Positions 42,867-51,190 of a DNA stretch of 64,000 nt are shown one piece after another. Source of the stretch: Lachnotalea sp041821265 (lineage in GTDB: Bacteria; Bacillota; Clostridia; Lachnospirales; Lachnospiraceae); the NCBI GenBank assembly GCA_041821265.1, contig JBGUEQ010000010.1, positions 1 to 64,000 on the forward strand. Direction: 5' to 3'. The notes under the pieces are model-generated. The model did not search any database and was not told the origin of the DNA. It worked only from the letters and a program-made list of their open reading frames with translations. The number at the start of each line of letters is the position of its first letter. Within the stretch, counting starts at the first letter, position 1. The position numbers were made by a program, and so were the translations under genes.

Positions 42867-42923
42867 AATATCGCCTCCTGACTTTCTATTCTATTAACAT
42901 AGGCTATTTATGATAAATAAGAG

Positions 42924-44324
42924 TTAATCAATATCAACCACATCATATTTTAAATAAACTCGAAACGCTTCTTCCAACACCTTTTTCATATTACCCATAC
43001 CAACGGTTGTATGGTGTTTAAATCCGCCTCTCGCTAATTTGGTTAACTTAGTCTGCAAATCAGGAATTTGGGCAACTCCACCACATCCAAAGAAACCATC
43101 TTCAATTTCATCATCAGTAAAATAGCCTTCACTTGCATAAATAGTCAACTTTCCATTCTCCGTCTTGCAATTTGACATTGTCATTGGAAATGTTGCTATT
43201 CTTCCTTCATTGCTTCCCCATCCACTACCAGGGTCACCTTTAGCAAACATTTTATGTTCTGTTACAGTTCCTTTTTCTTTCATTAAGCTTTGAGCGATTG
43301 GTCCACAGTGAAATAATATTACTTTATTTTCATCATCGCCGTAATTGTTATTCCAGTCTAAACAAGCTGTTGGTTTCTCAGAAGCAAGTTTCATCGCATG
43401 CATGGTTATGGCTGAACACATATCAATTTCACAGGAAGCAACAATACCTCTGTCATTTAATTCACTTAGAAGTACACATGGGCATACTCTTAGGATTGTC
43501 TCAAATTCATTCCAACAACGAAGCGTCAATGCATCCAACTTGTATTCATCAATATATTCATCAATAACAACTCCTACCTTTGCCAGTGTATTCATATTTG
43601 GTTCTGGTACATTGCTACAATCCGTATAAGATTTTAAACGTTCTTTTTTAGCTATAACATCTTTCGCGTCATCCTTCTTTTGACCTACTTTATAAATCAA
43701 CTCTGATAAATCAAAGGATTCTACATTTATGCCATATCTTTGCAGTGTGATTTCGTCAAAACGAACTGTTTTAAAGGCTGTAGTTCTGGCACCAATACAT
43801 CCAACTGTAAACTTTCTCATTCCCTTTACAACACGGCATACAGCTGCAAAATCATTTAAATTCTCAGCAAATTTATCAGATAACGGATGTACAACGTGAG
43901 GTGTAAATACTGTGTAGGGAACTTCATATTGTGAAAACACGTCTGTAACACTAAATTTTCCGCAAAATGCATCTCTTCTTTCTTTAAAATTCATTTTACC
44001 GATTTCATCGGGATAAGCTTGCATTAAAATTGGTACGCCTGCCTCTTCCAAAGCTGTAATAGCACCGTTTTCATCTACGAAGATTGGCATGCACAGAATG
44101 ACACCATCGTATTCGCCTTCGTGTTCTTTCAACCATCTTGCATAAATTCTGCCTTCTTCTCTAGTCTCTACAGCACCATAGCGGGTAGCAGTCTCATCCA
44201 TCATAATATAATCATATCCTGCACCCGTTACTGACTTCACCATATCTGTTCTTGCTTCTGCTATCAATACTTCCGGCATAAAACCTCTGTTTCCGAAATA
44301 AAGTGCAAAGGTTGTTTTCTTCAT
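42924..44324 (-). CDS. L-fucose/L-arabinose isomerase-family protein
   Basis: A 466-residue protein of the fucose/arabinose isomerase fold, which interconverts aldoses and ketoses with Mn2+. Family-like segments include the N-terminal LYFGNRGFMPEVL, ALTLRCWNEFE and CEIDMCSAITMHAM, and the C-terminal GGFKHHTTVGMG. It is shorter than classical L-fucose isomerase (about 590) and belongs to a less studied subgroup. GGAGG precedes the ATG. First gene of the operon, divergent from a PocR-AraC regulator with a direct-repeat operator candidate between them. Confidence 0.87.
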   Translation of the reverse strand: MKKTTFALYFGNRGFMPEVLIAEARTDMVKSVTGAGYDYIMMDETATRYGAVETREEGRIYARWLKEHEGEYDGVILCMPIFVDENGAITALEEAGVPILMQAYPDEIGKMNFKERRDAFCGKFSVTDVFSQYEVPYTVFTPHVVHPLSDKFAENLNDFAAVCRVVKGMRKFTVGCIGARTTAFKTVRFDEITLQRYGINVESFDLSELIYKVGQKKDDAKDVIAKKERLKSYTDCSNVPEPNMNTLAKVGVVIDEYIDEYKLDALTLRCWNEFETILRVCPCVLLSELNDRGIVASCEIDMCSAITMHAMKLASEKPTACLDWNNNYGDDENKVILFHCGPIAQSLMKEKGTVTEHKMFAKGDPGSGWGSNEGRIATFPMTMSNCKTENGKLTIYASEGYFTDDEIEDGFFGCGGVAQIPDLQTKLTKLARGGFKHHTTVGMGNMKKVLEEAFRVYLKYDVVDID

Positions 44325-44410
44325 ATAATATCCTCCAATTTCAAGTTGTTTTCATAATTCTATTTATGTCTTAATTTTAAAATATTTCTTATGTTTAAAA
44401 TAGATTTATT

Positions 44411-44440
44411 CGTACATAAAATAGTAAAAACGTACATTAT
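44411..44440. promoter_or_regulatory. Putative AraC-type direct-repeat operator
   Basis: CGTACATAAA (44411-44420) and CGTACATTAT (44431-44440) are direct repeats exactly 20 bp apart, about two helical turns, the arrangement bound by AraC-family dimers or monomer pairs. They lie between the divergent isomerase and PocR-AraC genes. A TATAAT at 44481-44486 may be the -10 of the regulator gene. Confidence 0.6.
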
Positions 44441-44559
44441 TTTTTATTCTAAATATCTTTTTATTTTTCGCATAATATGCTATAATTTTAACAGATTGTA
44501 ATTTAACTATATCTATTAATAGTAATTATGTTTTTTTATCAGAGAGGAGATGGGCATAT

Positions 44560-45393
44560 TTGATTTCTGTATTTGATATCGTTAATCTAAAAAAGTTACT
44601 AAAAGATTTTTATGTATTATCTAAAATTAGGATTACCGTCTTTGATGAGGAATTTAAAGAAATTGTATCTTATCCCAACAATATACCAGTTTTTTGTTCC
44701 ATAATTCGTTCTGATCCAACAGCTCTCCATAATTGTAAGTTATGTGATGAAAGAGCTTGCCAAAGAGCAAAAACATTGAAGAAAAACTATATTTATTCTT
44801 GTCATGCCGGTTTAACTGAATCTATAACTCCAATCATAATAGGAAATTTAATTATAGGTTATATGCTTTTTGGACACATTGCGCAATACCCGGATAAAGA
44901 GGAAGGTTGGAACCATGTACAAAGCAAATGTGAAAATTATAATATCAACATGCTGTCATTAAAGGAATCTTATCATATGTGTAAGTATTTTTCTGTGGAG
45001 CACATAAATGCAGCTACTCAGATCATGGAAACCGTAGCTTCCTATCTTTGTGTTTCTCATATGGCAAGACTTAAATATGACAGTCTTCCAATTCAAATTG
45101 ACACTTATATCACTGATCATTTTAGTGAAAATATATCCATTGAGAATTTAAGCACCCAATTTGAAATAAGCCGTACAAAACTCTATCAGATTGCAGCTCA
45201 AAATTATGGTATCGGTATCGCTGAATACATTCGGAATTTAAGAATAGAAAAATCCAAGCAATTGCTCTTGGAAACGACAATGCCAATAAAAGAAATTGCA
45301 TCCGTTGTTGGTATCGATGATTATAACTACTTCTCAAAAGTATTCAAAAATATAAGTGGTAAAACACCTAGAGCCTTTCGATATAACCGCTAA
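44560..45393 (+). CDS. PocR-domain AraC-family transcriptional regulator
   Basis: A 277-residue regulator. Residues about 8-165 form a PocR sensory domain with its conserved cysteines (FCSIIRSD, CKLCDERAC, YSCHAGL); the C-terminal 100 residues carry two AraC helix-turn-helix motifs (ENISIENLSTQFEISRTKL and PIKEIASVVGIDDYNYFSKV). The start is TTG 44560 with GAGAGGAG about 10 nt upstream. It is divergent from the isomerase operon and presumably activates it on binding a sugar or derivative; PocR domains were first linked to propanediol and are thought to bind hydrocarbon/polyol ligands. Confidence 0.9.
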   Translation: MISVFDIVNLKKLLKDFYVLSKIRITVFDEEFKEIVSYPNNIPVFCSIIRSDPTALHNCKLCDERACQRAKTLKKNYIYSCHAGLTESITPIIIGNLIIGYMLFGHIAQYPDKEEGWNHVQSKCENYNINMLSLKESYHMCKYFSVEHINAATQIMETVASYLCVSHMARLKYDSLPIQIDTYITDHFSENISIENLSTQFEISRTKLYQIAAQNYGIGIAEYIRNLRIEKSKQLLLETTMPIKEIASVVGIDDYNYFSKVFKNISGKTPRAFRYNR

Positions 45394-45435
45394 AAGAAGG
45401 AGGATGTATAATAACATCCTCCTTCTTTTAGCGGT
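45386..45435 (+). terminator. Terminator of the PocR-AraC gene
   Basis: A perfect 22-bp stem (45386-45407 with 45414-45435, loop ATAATA) begins inside the last codons of the gene, with TTTT within the second arm. Confidence 0.8.
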
Positions 45436-45449
45436 ACAACAATAATTTT

Positions 45450-45541
45450 TTAACCTTTTATACCGCCTGCGGTCAATCCTGCAACGAAATATTTTTGTAA
45501 TGCTATAAACATAATGAACAACGGAATAAGAATAATACAGG
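45450..45541 (-). pseudogene. Sugar ABC permease (MalG type) C-terminal stub
   Basis: The last 29 codons read ...CIILIPLFIMFIALQKYF VAGLTAGGIKG (split here for length), the invariant end of MalG-type permeases (LQKYFVxGLTAGxVKG), ending in TAA at 45452-45450. The other ~250 residues are missing. It marks a lost sugar importer that probably belonged to the glycoside hydrolase locus to the right. Confidence 0.8.
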
Positions 45542-45687
45542 TTGTTCATTCACCCATAGACGGTATCTGGAGTTAGCAGTAACTGCAATCTGTAAGTTTG
45601 CCTTCTCTTAACTCTGAAAAGCCCGATTTTGCTCATTTTGTATTGTTTCTATTTATTTCTTTTTCTCCATCTTTTTTGCATCTAAGC

Positions 45688-47241
45688 TCAAATAATCAGT
45701 TCAAATGTCACAAAATCTAATGCACCGCATCCAACATAGGTAAAATACAACGCTTGTACTCCATCAGAAATATCGACATTTCCCTGAAATTCTTCCCACA
45801 TTATTGATGTGGTTTCTACCGTAATCTCACCGAGAGAAAGACCTCCTGGCTTTGTAGAAACCACAAATTTTCCATCTAATGGTTCTTTCCTCTGCCGCAC
45901 CTGAACCTTGATACTCTTAATATTTTCAAAATTAAAGTACTTAAATCCTATTGTAGTACCATCCATTACATTTGCTACATATTGTATTGCTAATACTTCC
46001 TCCTGTTTGGCAAGTTCAGAATCTGGTGAAATATCCGGCAGATCCTGTGTTAAAAATGGGTAATCCATCTTCATTACCAATGGATCTGAAAATACATTTC
46101 CATTTTTTCCTGTTAAGTGACAGCATATCTGTGCCGGATAGATTCCATTCCCTTCCAATGCCCCCTGATTCAGACCACAGGATGTCACTTCTGCCTGAGC
46201 AATGGAACCGTCTTCATTAAAATAAACTTTTTCTGCACATCCTTGACGGCTGAAATTCGTTCTGTTTGTCTGTCTGTGGTAAAAAATATACCATTGTCCA
46301 TCGGCACATTCAATTCCACCATGTGTGTTGCCCAGGCAATTTACTGTATCCTTCTCTGTACGTCCATCTAAAAATACATCACCTATATCAACAAGCGTGC
46401 CTCCGTATTGATATCCTTCATCCGGTCTATTACTGACTGCATAGCACAATTCATGGCTCTGCAAGGAGGAATACACAAAATAATATTTTCCATTAATCTT
46501 ACGAATTGAACTTGCTTCAAAGAATTCATGTCCCTCATATTCGGTTCCGGCACTATTTCTCAAATCACACAGCAAAGACTTTGGTTCTTCCTTAATAGTC
46601 AGCATATCCTGCTCCAGTTTCATTACCTGTGAACCATGCTTGCTCATATATTGTATATGTTCCTGCTTCATTGGCGCATTTCCGGAATAGAGATAGATCG
46701 TCCCGTCATCATCAATAAATATACCCGGGTCAAATTGAACCTTATCTCCTCCTTTCTCTCCTAATACAGTCCCATCGGCATGTTTGACCATTCCCAAATA
46801 CTCATATTCCCCAGCTGGTGTATCACAGACCGCCACCGAAATCTGAGGCAAATAATCCAGACAATAATAAAGGTAATATCTTTTGTCAAATCCTTTCACC
46901 ACATCAGGTGCCCATTGCGCATGGACTCCCGGAGAATTTAAGTCCTCCGGACCTTGAGGCACAGCCCCAAATAATGGTTTTGCGGGTGGTGCATCCTTTG
47001 GAATATTCTGATTTCTAGGATCTTGATCCTTACGGAGAATAACTCCTTCATATTTCCAATTAGTCAGGTCTTTCACATCTGCTGAATAGCAGATATAATC
47101 ATTTAAGCAAAACTCTGCTCCATTAAACCGATCATGGCTTCCATAGAGATAAATCCTATCTCCGAATACATGAGGTTCACCATCCGGCACGTATTCATAA
47201 GATGGTAAATAAGGATTAAATACCTGTTTTTTCCCGCTCAT
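45688..47241 (-). CDS. GH43-family glycoside hydrolase with C-terminal beta-sandwich
   Basis: A 517-residue family 43 glycosidase (arabinofuranosidase/xylosidase type). The five-bladed propeller begins with NPYLPSYEYVPDGEPHVFGD, with later blocks HAQWAPDVV (pKa-modulating Asp) and GHEFFEASSIR (general acid Glu). About 130 C-terminal residues look like a CBM6-type module. No signal peptide, so it acts on imported oligosaccharides. It is the last gene of the large hydrolase locus on the minus strand, with an importer stub just beyond it. Confidence 0.88.
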   Translation of the reverse strand: MSGKKQVFNPYLPSYEYVPDGEPHVFGDRIYLYGSHDRFNGAEFCLNDYICYSADVKDLTNWKYEGVILRKDQDPRNQNIPKDAPPAKPLFGAVPQGPEDLNSPGVHAQWAPDVVKGFDKRYYLYYCLDYLPQISVAVCDTPAGEYEYLGMVKHADGTVLGEKGGDKVQFDPGIFIDDDGTIYLYSGNAPMKQEHIQYMSKHGSQVMKLEQDMLTIKEEPKSLLCDLRNSAGTEYEGHEFFEASSIRKINGKYYFVYSSLQSHELCYAVSNRPDEGYQYGGTLVDIGDVFLDGRTEKDTVNCLGNTHGGIECADGQWYIFYHRQTNRTNFSRQGCAEKVYFNEDGSIAQAEVTSCGLNQGALEGNGIYPAQICCHLTGKNGNVFSDPLVMKMDYPFLTQDLPDISPDSELAKQEEVLAIQYVANVMDGTTIGFKYFNFENIKSIKVQVRQRKEPLDGKFVVSTKPGGLSLGEITVETTSIMWEEFQGNVDISDGVQALYFTYVGCGALDFVTFELII

Positions 47242-47284
47242 TATTTTTCCTTTCTAACATACAAATTTCCATTCTTCTATAACA

Positions 47285-48265
47285 CTAATTCACCCAAATT
47301 GACTTAAGCCACTGATCTGCCAGTATGGGCCATATTGCCACTTCCTCCACTGCCTCCGGCGACATTACTCGCATTTTATTGGATAAATCAGTATCAAGCA
47401 GTGAAAGCACAAACTTCTTGTGATCATCAGCAACTGTTATTCTTCCATCCTTAATTGCCTGTGCCAGCTTCACCAACTGTTCCATTGTATTCAGCTCACC
47501 AAAGTTACCGGTTTCCCAATCTTTATTCGATAACGACAATCCGTGAGGTCCTCTTGAAAACACATGACAGGCATGACGAACACCTTGTTTTTTACATTCT
47601 TTCGCATACAAATAGCTGTTTTCTACCGGTACTAATTCATCCGTTGCTGTATGCCATAGAAAGCAGGGTGGTGTCTCTTCTGTTACTTGCTTTTCCAAGG
47701 ACATATATTCTAGTTCTTCCTCCGTAGCTTCATTACCTAAAAGTGTAAGAAACGAATCACGATGGGCATACTTACTCGAGGTTATAACCGGATAAGATAG
47801 TATAGATGCATCTGGCCTGTTGGACACATGAGCATAATTAGGATTCTCATCAATAATATCTGCATAATGGACACAAACACTCCCACAAAGATGGCCGCCT
47901 GCGGAAAAACCGCATACCACAAGCTGATTGGTATGAATATTGAATTCATCACTATGCACTCTGATATATCGAATTGCTCTTGATAAGTCGCGAAGCGGTT
48001 GCATTTTTAATGCCGCTAATCGTAATAGGTCCGTTGTATAAGTACAGATGAAGGCATTGTATCCCTTTTCGTAAAATTTCTTGGCAACAATTTCACCTTC
48101 TGTCGGAGAAACCATAGAATAGCCGCCCCCCGGTACTACCAGGATACAAGGTCTTTTGCTATCATCTTCATCATGTAAATAGCTGACAAGATAAGGAATA
48201 AATCCAAACGCTTTCGGATAAGTATATTCTTCTGCTTCCCATAGCTTTATATTCTGTGTTCTCAT
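47285..48265 (-). CDS. Alpha/beta hydrolase, acetyl-xylan/feruloyl esterase-like
   Basis: A 326-residue serine esterase. The oxyanion segment is VVPGGGYSMVSPTEGE and the nucleophile S121 lies in CGFSAGGH; the C-terminal FSRGPHGLSL supplies the His. The layout resembles BD-FAE and related carbohydrate esterases that remove acetyl or feruloyl groups. It is cytoplasmic (no signal peptide) and sits between GH43 and GH78 genes, so it probably deacylates plant cell wall fragments. Confidence 0.85.
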   Translation of the reverse strand: MRTQNIKLWEAEEYTYPKAFGFIPYLVSYLHDEDDSKRPCILVVPGGGYSMVSPTEGEIVAKKFYEKGYNAFICTYTTDLLRLAALKMQPLRDLSRAIRYIRVHSDEFNIHTNQLVVCGFSAGGHLCGSVCVHYADIIDENPNYAHVSNRPDASILSYPVITSSKYAHRDSFLTLLGNEATEEELEYMSLEKQVTEETPPCFLWHTATDELVPVENSYLYAKECKKQGVRHACHVFSRGPHGLSLSNKDWETGNFGELNTMEQLVKLAQAIKDGRITVADDHKKFVLSLLDTDLSNKMRVMSPEAVEEVAIWPILADQWLKSIWVN

Positions 48266-48296
48266 GATATACCTCCATATTTGATATTTTATTGGT

Positions 48297-51080
48297 TTAA
48301 TAATATGCCTTTATCATCTGGTCCAGCTTATTCATCTCTTCCTCATCAATACTTCCCTTGAATTTCTCAGTGATTTCTCTTATGGAATTGGAAAGGTATT
48401 GAGTCGAAAGTGCGTTAATCTGCATTATTATTCTATAAAGTTTTTCCTTGAGTTCCGGATTTTGTAACAACACTATTAATGGTGTGGTTGTATCGTAAAT
48501 CGGCTTTATTGATTGGGTAGTCTCGTAAACTACCTGGTATTCACCCGCAGTCAGATAACATACCCCCTCCTGCACCTGTATAAACATAGGATTTGTGTTA
48601 TCCCCATATGTCTCAGGATTTGCCAGCGGAAGCGTCAAGCTTGCCCTACAGCCGAACGGCACAGTAACCATAAGCTCTACATGTGTCGGATCAATCAGCT
48701 TCCATGCACTTTTATATAAACCTGCAGCAGAATCATAGGATGCTTCCACATGACCTATCTTCCAATTTAGCGTTGGAATAATCGTTGCTTCTCTAAAACC
48801 CGGTATATCCACTGTCGGATTTAACCCTGCAGCATGTCGGAACATCCATTCAACAATCGAGCCGTAGGAATAATGATTCAAACTGTTCATACCAGTACTG
48901 GAAATACTTCCATCTTCCGTCACACTGTTCCAGCGTTCCCATACAGTAGTCGCACCAAGCTTGATTTCATGCAGCCATCCCGGATACTCTTCATTTAACA
49001 ATAACTGGTAGGACAGGTCGTCGAACCCATTATCAGACAATATATTACACATCAACGGTGTACCTACAAAGCCGGTCTTTAACTTAAAGTTATTGTCTGT
49101 AAACAGCTTGTACAACATTTTTTTTGTCAGTATCTCATTGTCTGACAGGTGATATTTCAAGGTTAATAAAAGTGCTGTTTGTGTCTTGATACAGCAGCGT
49201 CCGCTCGGACTATAATACTCTGTTTTTACGATATCAAACTGTTCCTTCGAGAGTTTTGCATATTTCTTTTCTTCTTCAGTAAGTCCAAGTACTCCGGCTG
49301 CCTTTGCAACAATTCCGGCACTGACTGCATAATAGACATTAGCAATGAACTCTTCATCCGTTCCGCCAAGTACCTGATCTACGCCGCCATTTGTATTATC
49401 CAGTGCCAGCCAGTCACCATAATGGAATTGCTCTCTCCATTTATGGTCCTCACCATCTACGGAGTGAATGTAATCCACCCAACTCTTCATACTTTCAAAT
49501 TGCTCTTTTAAAATGCTCTTATCACCGTAAAACTCATACAGACTCCAGGGAATAATACAGGCTGCATCGCCCCAGACAGTAGCACACGTTTCTACACCAC
49601 AAGAAGGAACAACATCCGGAACTTTTCCGCCTAAGGCTTTCTGTTCCTTTGCCATATCATACAGATACTTCGCATAGAAAGCATAGGTATCCTCCAAATA
49701 AGTAGCTGTTGGTGTAAATACCTGTGCATCTCCTGTCCAGCCCATACGTTCATCTCTCTGAGGGCAGTCCGTGGGCACATCCACGAAATTACTCTTTAAG
49801 CCCCATCTTACATTGGAAACCAATTGATTCACCAACCCATGCCCGGTGCTTATATTACCTGTCTGAGAAATCTCACTGTAAAGTGCAAGACCTGTAAAAT
49901 CCACTTTCTTCAAATCAGAGATACCTTCAATTTTTACAAAGCGGTATCCATAATAGGTAAAATGCGGAATAATTTCTACTTCAGTCCCATCAGAAATATA
50001 AATATATTCAGATTTAGCCGTTCTCAAATTCTCATTATAGAAGTTTCCCCCTTGCAGAACTTCACCGGTCTGGATATGAATTTTCGTTCCGGCAGGCTCT
50101 TTCACTCTGAGCTTAAAGATTCCAGCAAACTCCTGCCCCATATCAAATACCTGTTCCCCAGCCGGTGTATATAAAAGTTCAATCGGTTGGAAGGTCTCAT
50201 GCACCGTTACCGGTGTACTCATTCTTGCTGTCAGTTCTCCCTTGGGCGATTCACAGTAAATGGCATTTACTATCGGAAGTTCAGGCAGTGTATCATCTCT
50301 CTGTTCTCCATCATAAATATTAGAAAACAGGATATTGCTTCTTCTTACCGTCCAGCTTTCATCCGTACCTATGATCTCCTGCGTGCCGTCCGTATAGAAC
50401 AGCTTCACTTCTGCAATCAACTTCCACTCGCTTCCATAAAAACCAATATCCTCGATAGCTGAAAATCCAAAGCGAGATTTAAACCATCCATTTCCGAGCA
50501 GAATGGATAGTGTTCCTGACTTTTCCAGTTGTTGCGTGATATCGTAGGTTTGATATTGTACCCATTCTTTGTAATCGTTACTATATGGTGTTAGATATTC
50601 CGTTCCAATTTTCTCACCACCCAGATATGCTTCGTAAAGACCAAGACCACAAATATACAATCTGGCTTGTTTTACTGGTTTCTTCGGAAGGACTTTCTTC
50701 TCGAAAAATGGATGTCTTTTTTTTGCACTGTCACAGGAAATCCATTTTCCTATCCAAGGCTCAGCAAGCTTTGCTGTTTCAAACCACTGTACCTTACTAT
50801 GCTCCTCTTCCCCCGCATCCGTACGTACTATTACCCTCCAGAAATACCTTGTGGACGATGTAAGCTTTAACTCCACCAAATATCCCAAACTATCTGCCTG
50901 ATCATCCCATCCGGAATCAAAGATAGCGTCTGTCATATCTTCCTTTGAAGCAATCTGTATCCTTGCTTCGGTCTGTGTTTTCCCCTTTGCATCCTTTACT
51001 TTCCATGAGAATACAGTATGTTCCATCCGATATCCCAAGGGATTTGAAAGATGATTTACCTTTAAGTCATAAATATTCAT
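48297..51080 (-). CDS. GH78 alpha-L-rhamnosidase
   Basis: A 927-residue alpha-L-rhamnosidase releasing rhamnose from pectin side chains, rhamnogalacturonan fragments or glycosides. N-terminal beta-sandwich domains (LYICGLGLYEAYLGGEKIG) precede the (alpha/alpha)6 barrel with the family block TDCPQRDERMGWTGDAQVF, which carries the general acid Glu, then WGDAACIIPW and YGDWLALDN. A C-terminal beta-sandwich (NHYSYGSIVEWMFRHAAGL) follows. An extra helical tail of about 60 residues after the usual end is atypical. No signal peptide. A second, partial GH78 gene lies at the right end of the window. Confidence 0.93.
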   Translation of the reverse strand: MNIYDLKVNHLSNPLGYRMEHTVFSWKVKDAKGKTQTEARIQIASKEDMTDAIFDSGWDDQADSLGYLVELKLTSSTRYFWRVIVRTDAGEEEHSKVQWFETAKLAEPWIGKWISCDSAKKRHPFFEKKVLPKKPVKQARLYICGLGLYEAYLGGEKIGTEYLTPYSNDYKEWVQYQTYDITQQLEKSGTLSILLGNGWFKSRFGFSAIEDIGFYGSEWKLIAEVKLFYTDGTQEIIGTDESWTVRRSNILFSNIYDGEQRDDTLPELPIVNAIYCESPKGELTARMSTPVTVHETFQPIELLYTPAGEQVFDMGQEFAGIFKLRVKEPAGTKIHIQTGEVLQGGNFYNENLRTAKSEYIYISDGTEVEIIPHFTYYGYRFVKIEGISDLKKVDFTGLALYSEISQTGNISTGHGLVNQLVSNVRWGLKSNFVDVPTDCPQRDERMGWTGDAQVFTPTATYLEDTYAFYAKYLYDMAKEQKALGGKVPDVVPSCGVETCATVWGDAACIIPWSLYEFYGDKSILKEQFESMKSWVDYIHSVDGEDHKWREQFHYGDWLALDNTNGGVDQVLGGTDEEFIANVYYAVSAGIVAKAAGVLGLTEEEKKYAKLSKEQFDIVKTEYYSPSGRCCIKTQTALLLTLKYHLSDNEILTKKMLYKLFTDNNFKLKTGFVGTPLMCNILSDNGFDDLSYQLLLNEEYPGWLHEIKLGATTVWERWNSVTEDGSISSTGMNSLNHYSYGSIVEWMFRHAAGLNPTVDIPGFREATIIPTLNWKIGHVEASYDSAAGLYKSAWKLIDPTHVELMVTVPFGCRASLTLPLANPETYGDNTNPMFIQVQEGVCYLTAGEYQVVYETTQSIKPIYDTTTPLIVLLQNPELKEKLYRIIMQINALSTQYLSNSIREITEKFKGSIDEEEMNKLDQMIKAYY

Positions 51081-51190
51081 CGTTATATCCTTTCCATCCG
51101 TTTATATTTGGTTTATATTTGGTTCACATAGGAACCAAGAAATAGTAAGCTCTCCTTCGGCATTCTTTGCATCGTTTTCCGATCCACATC

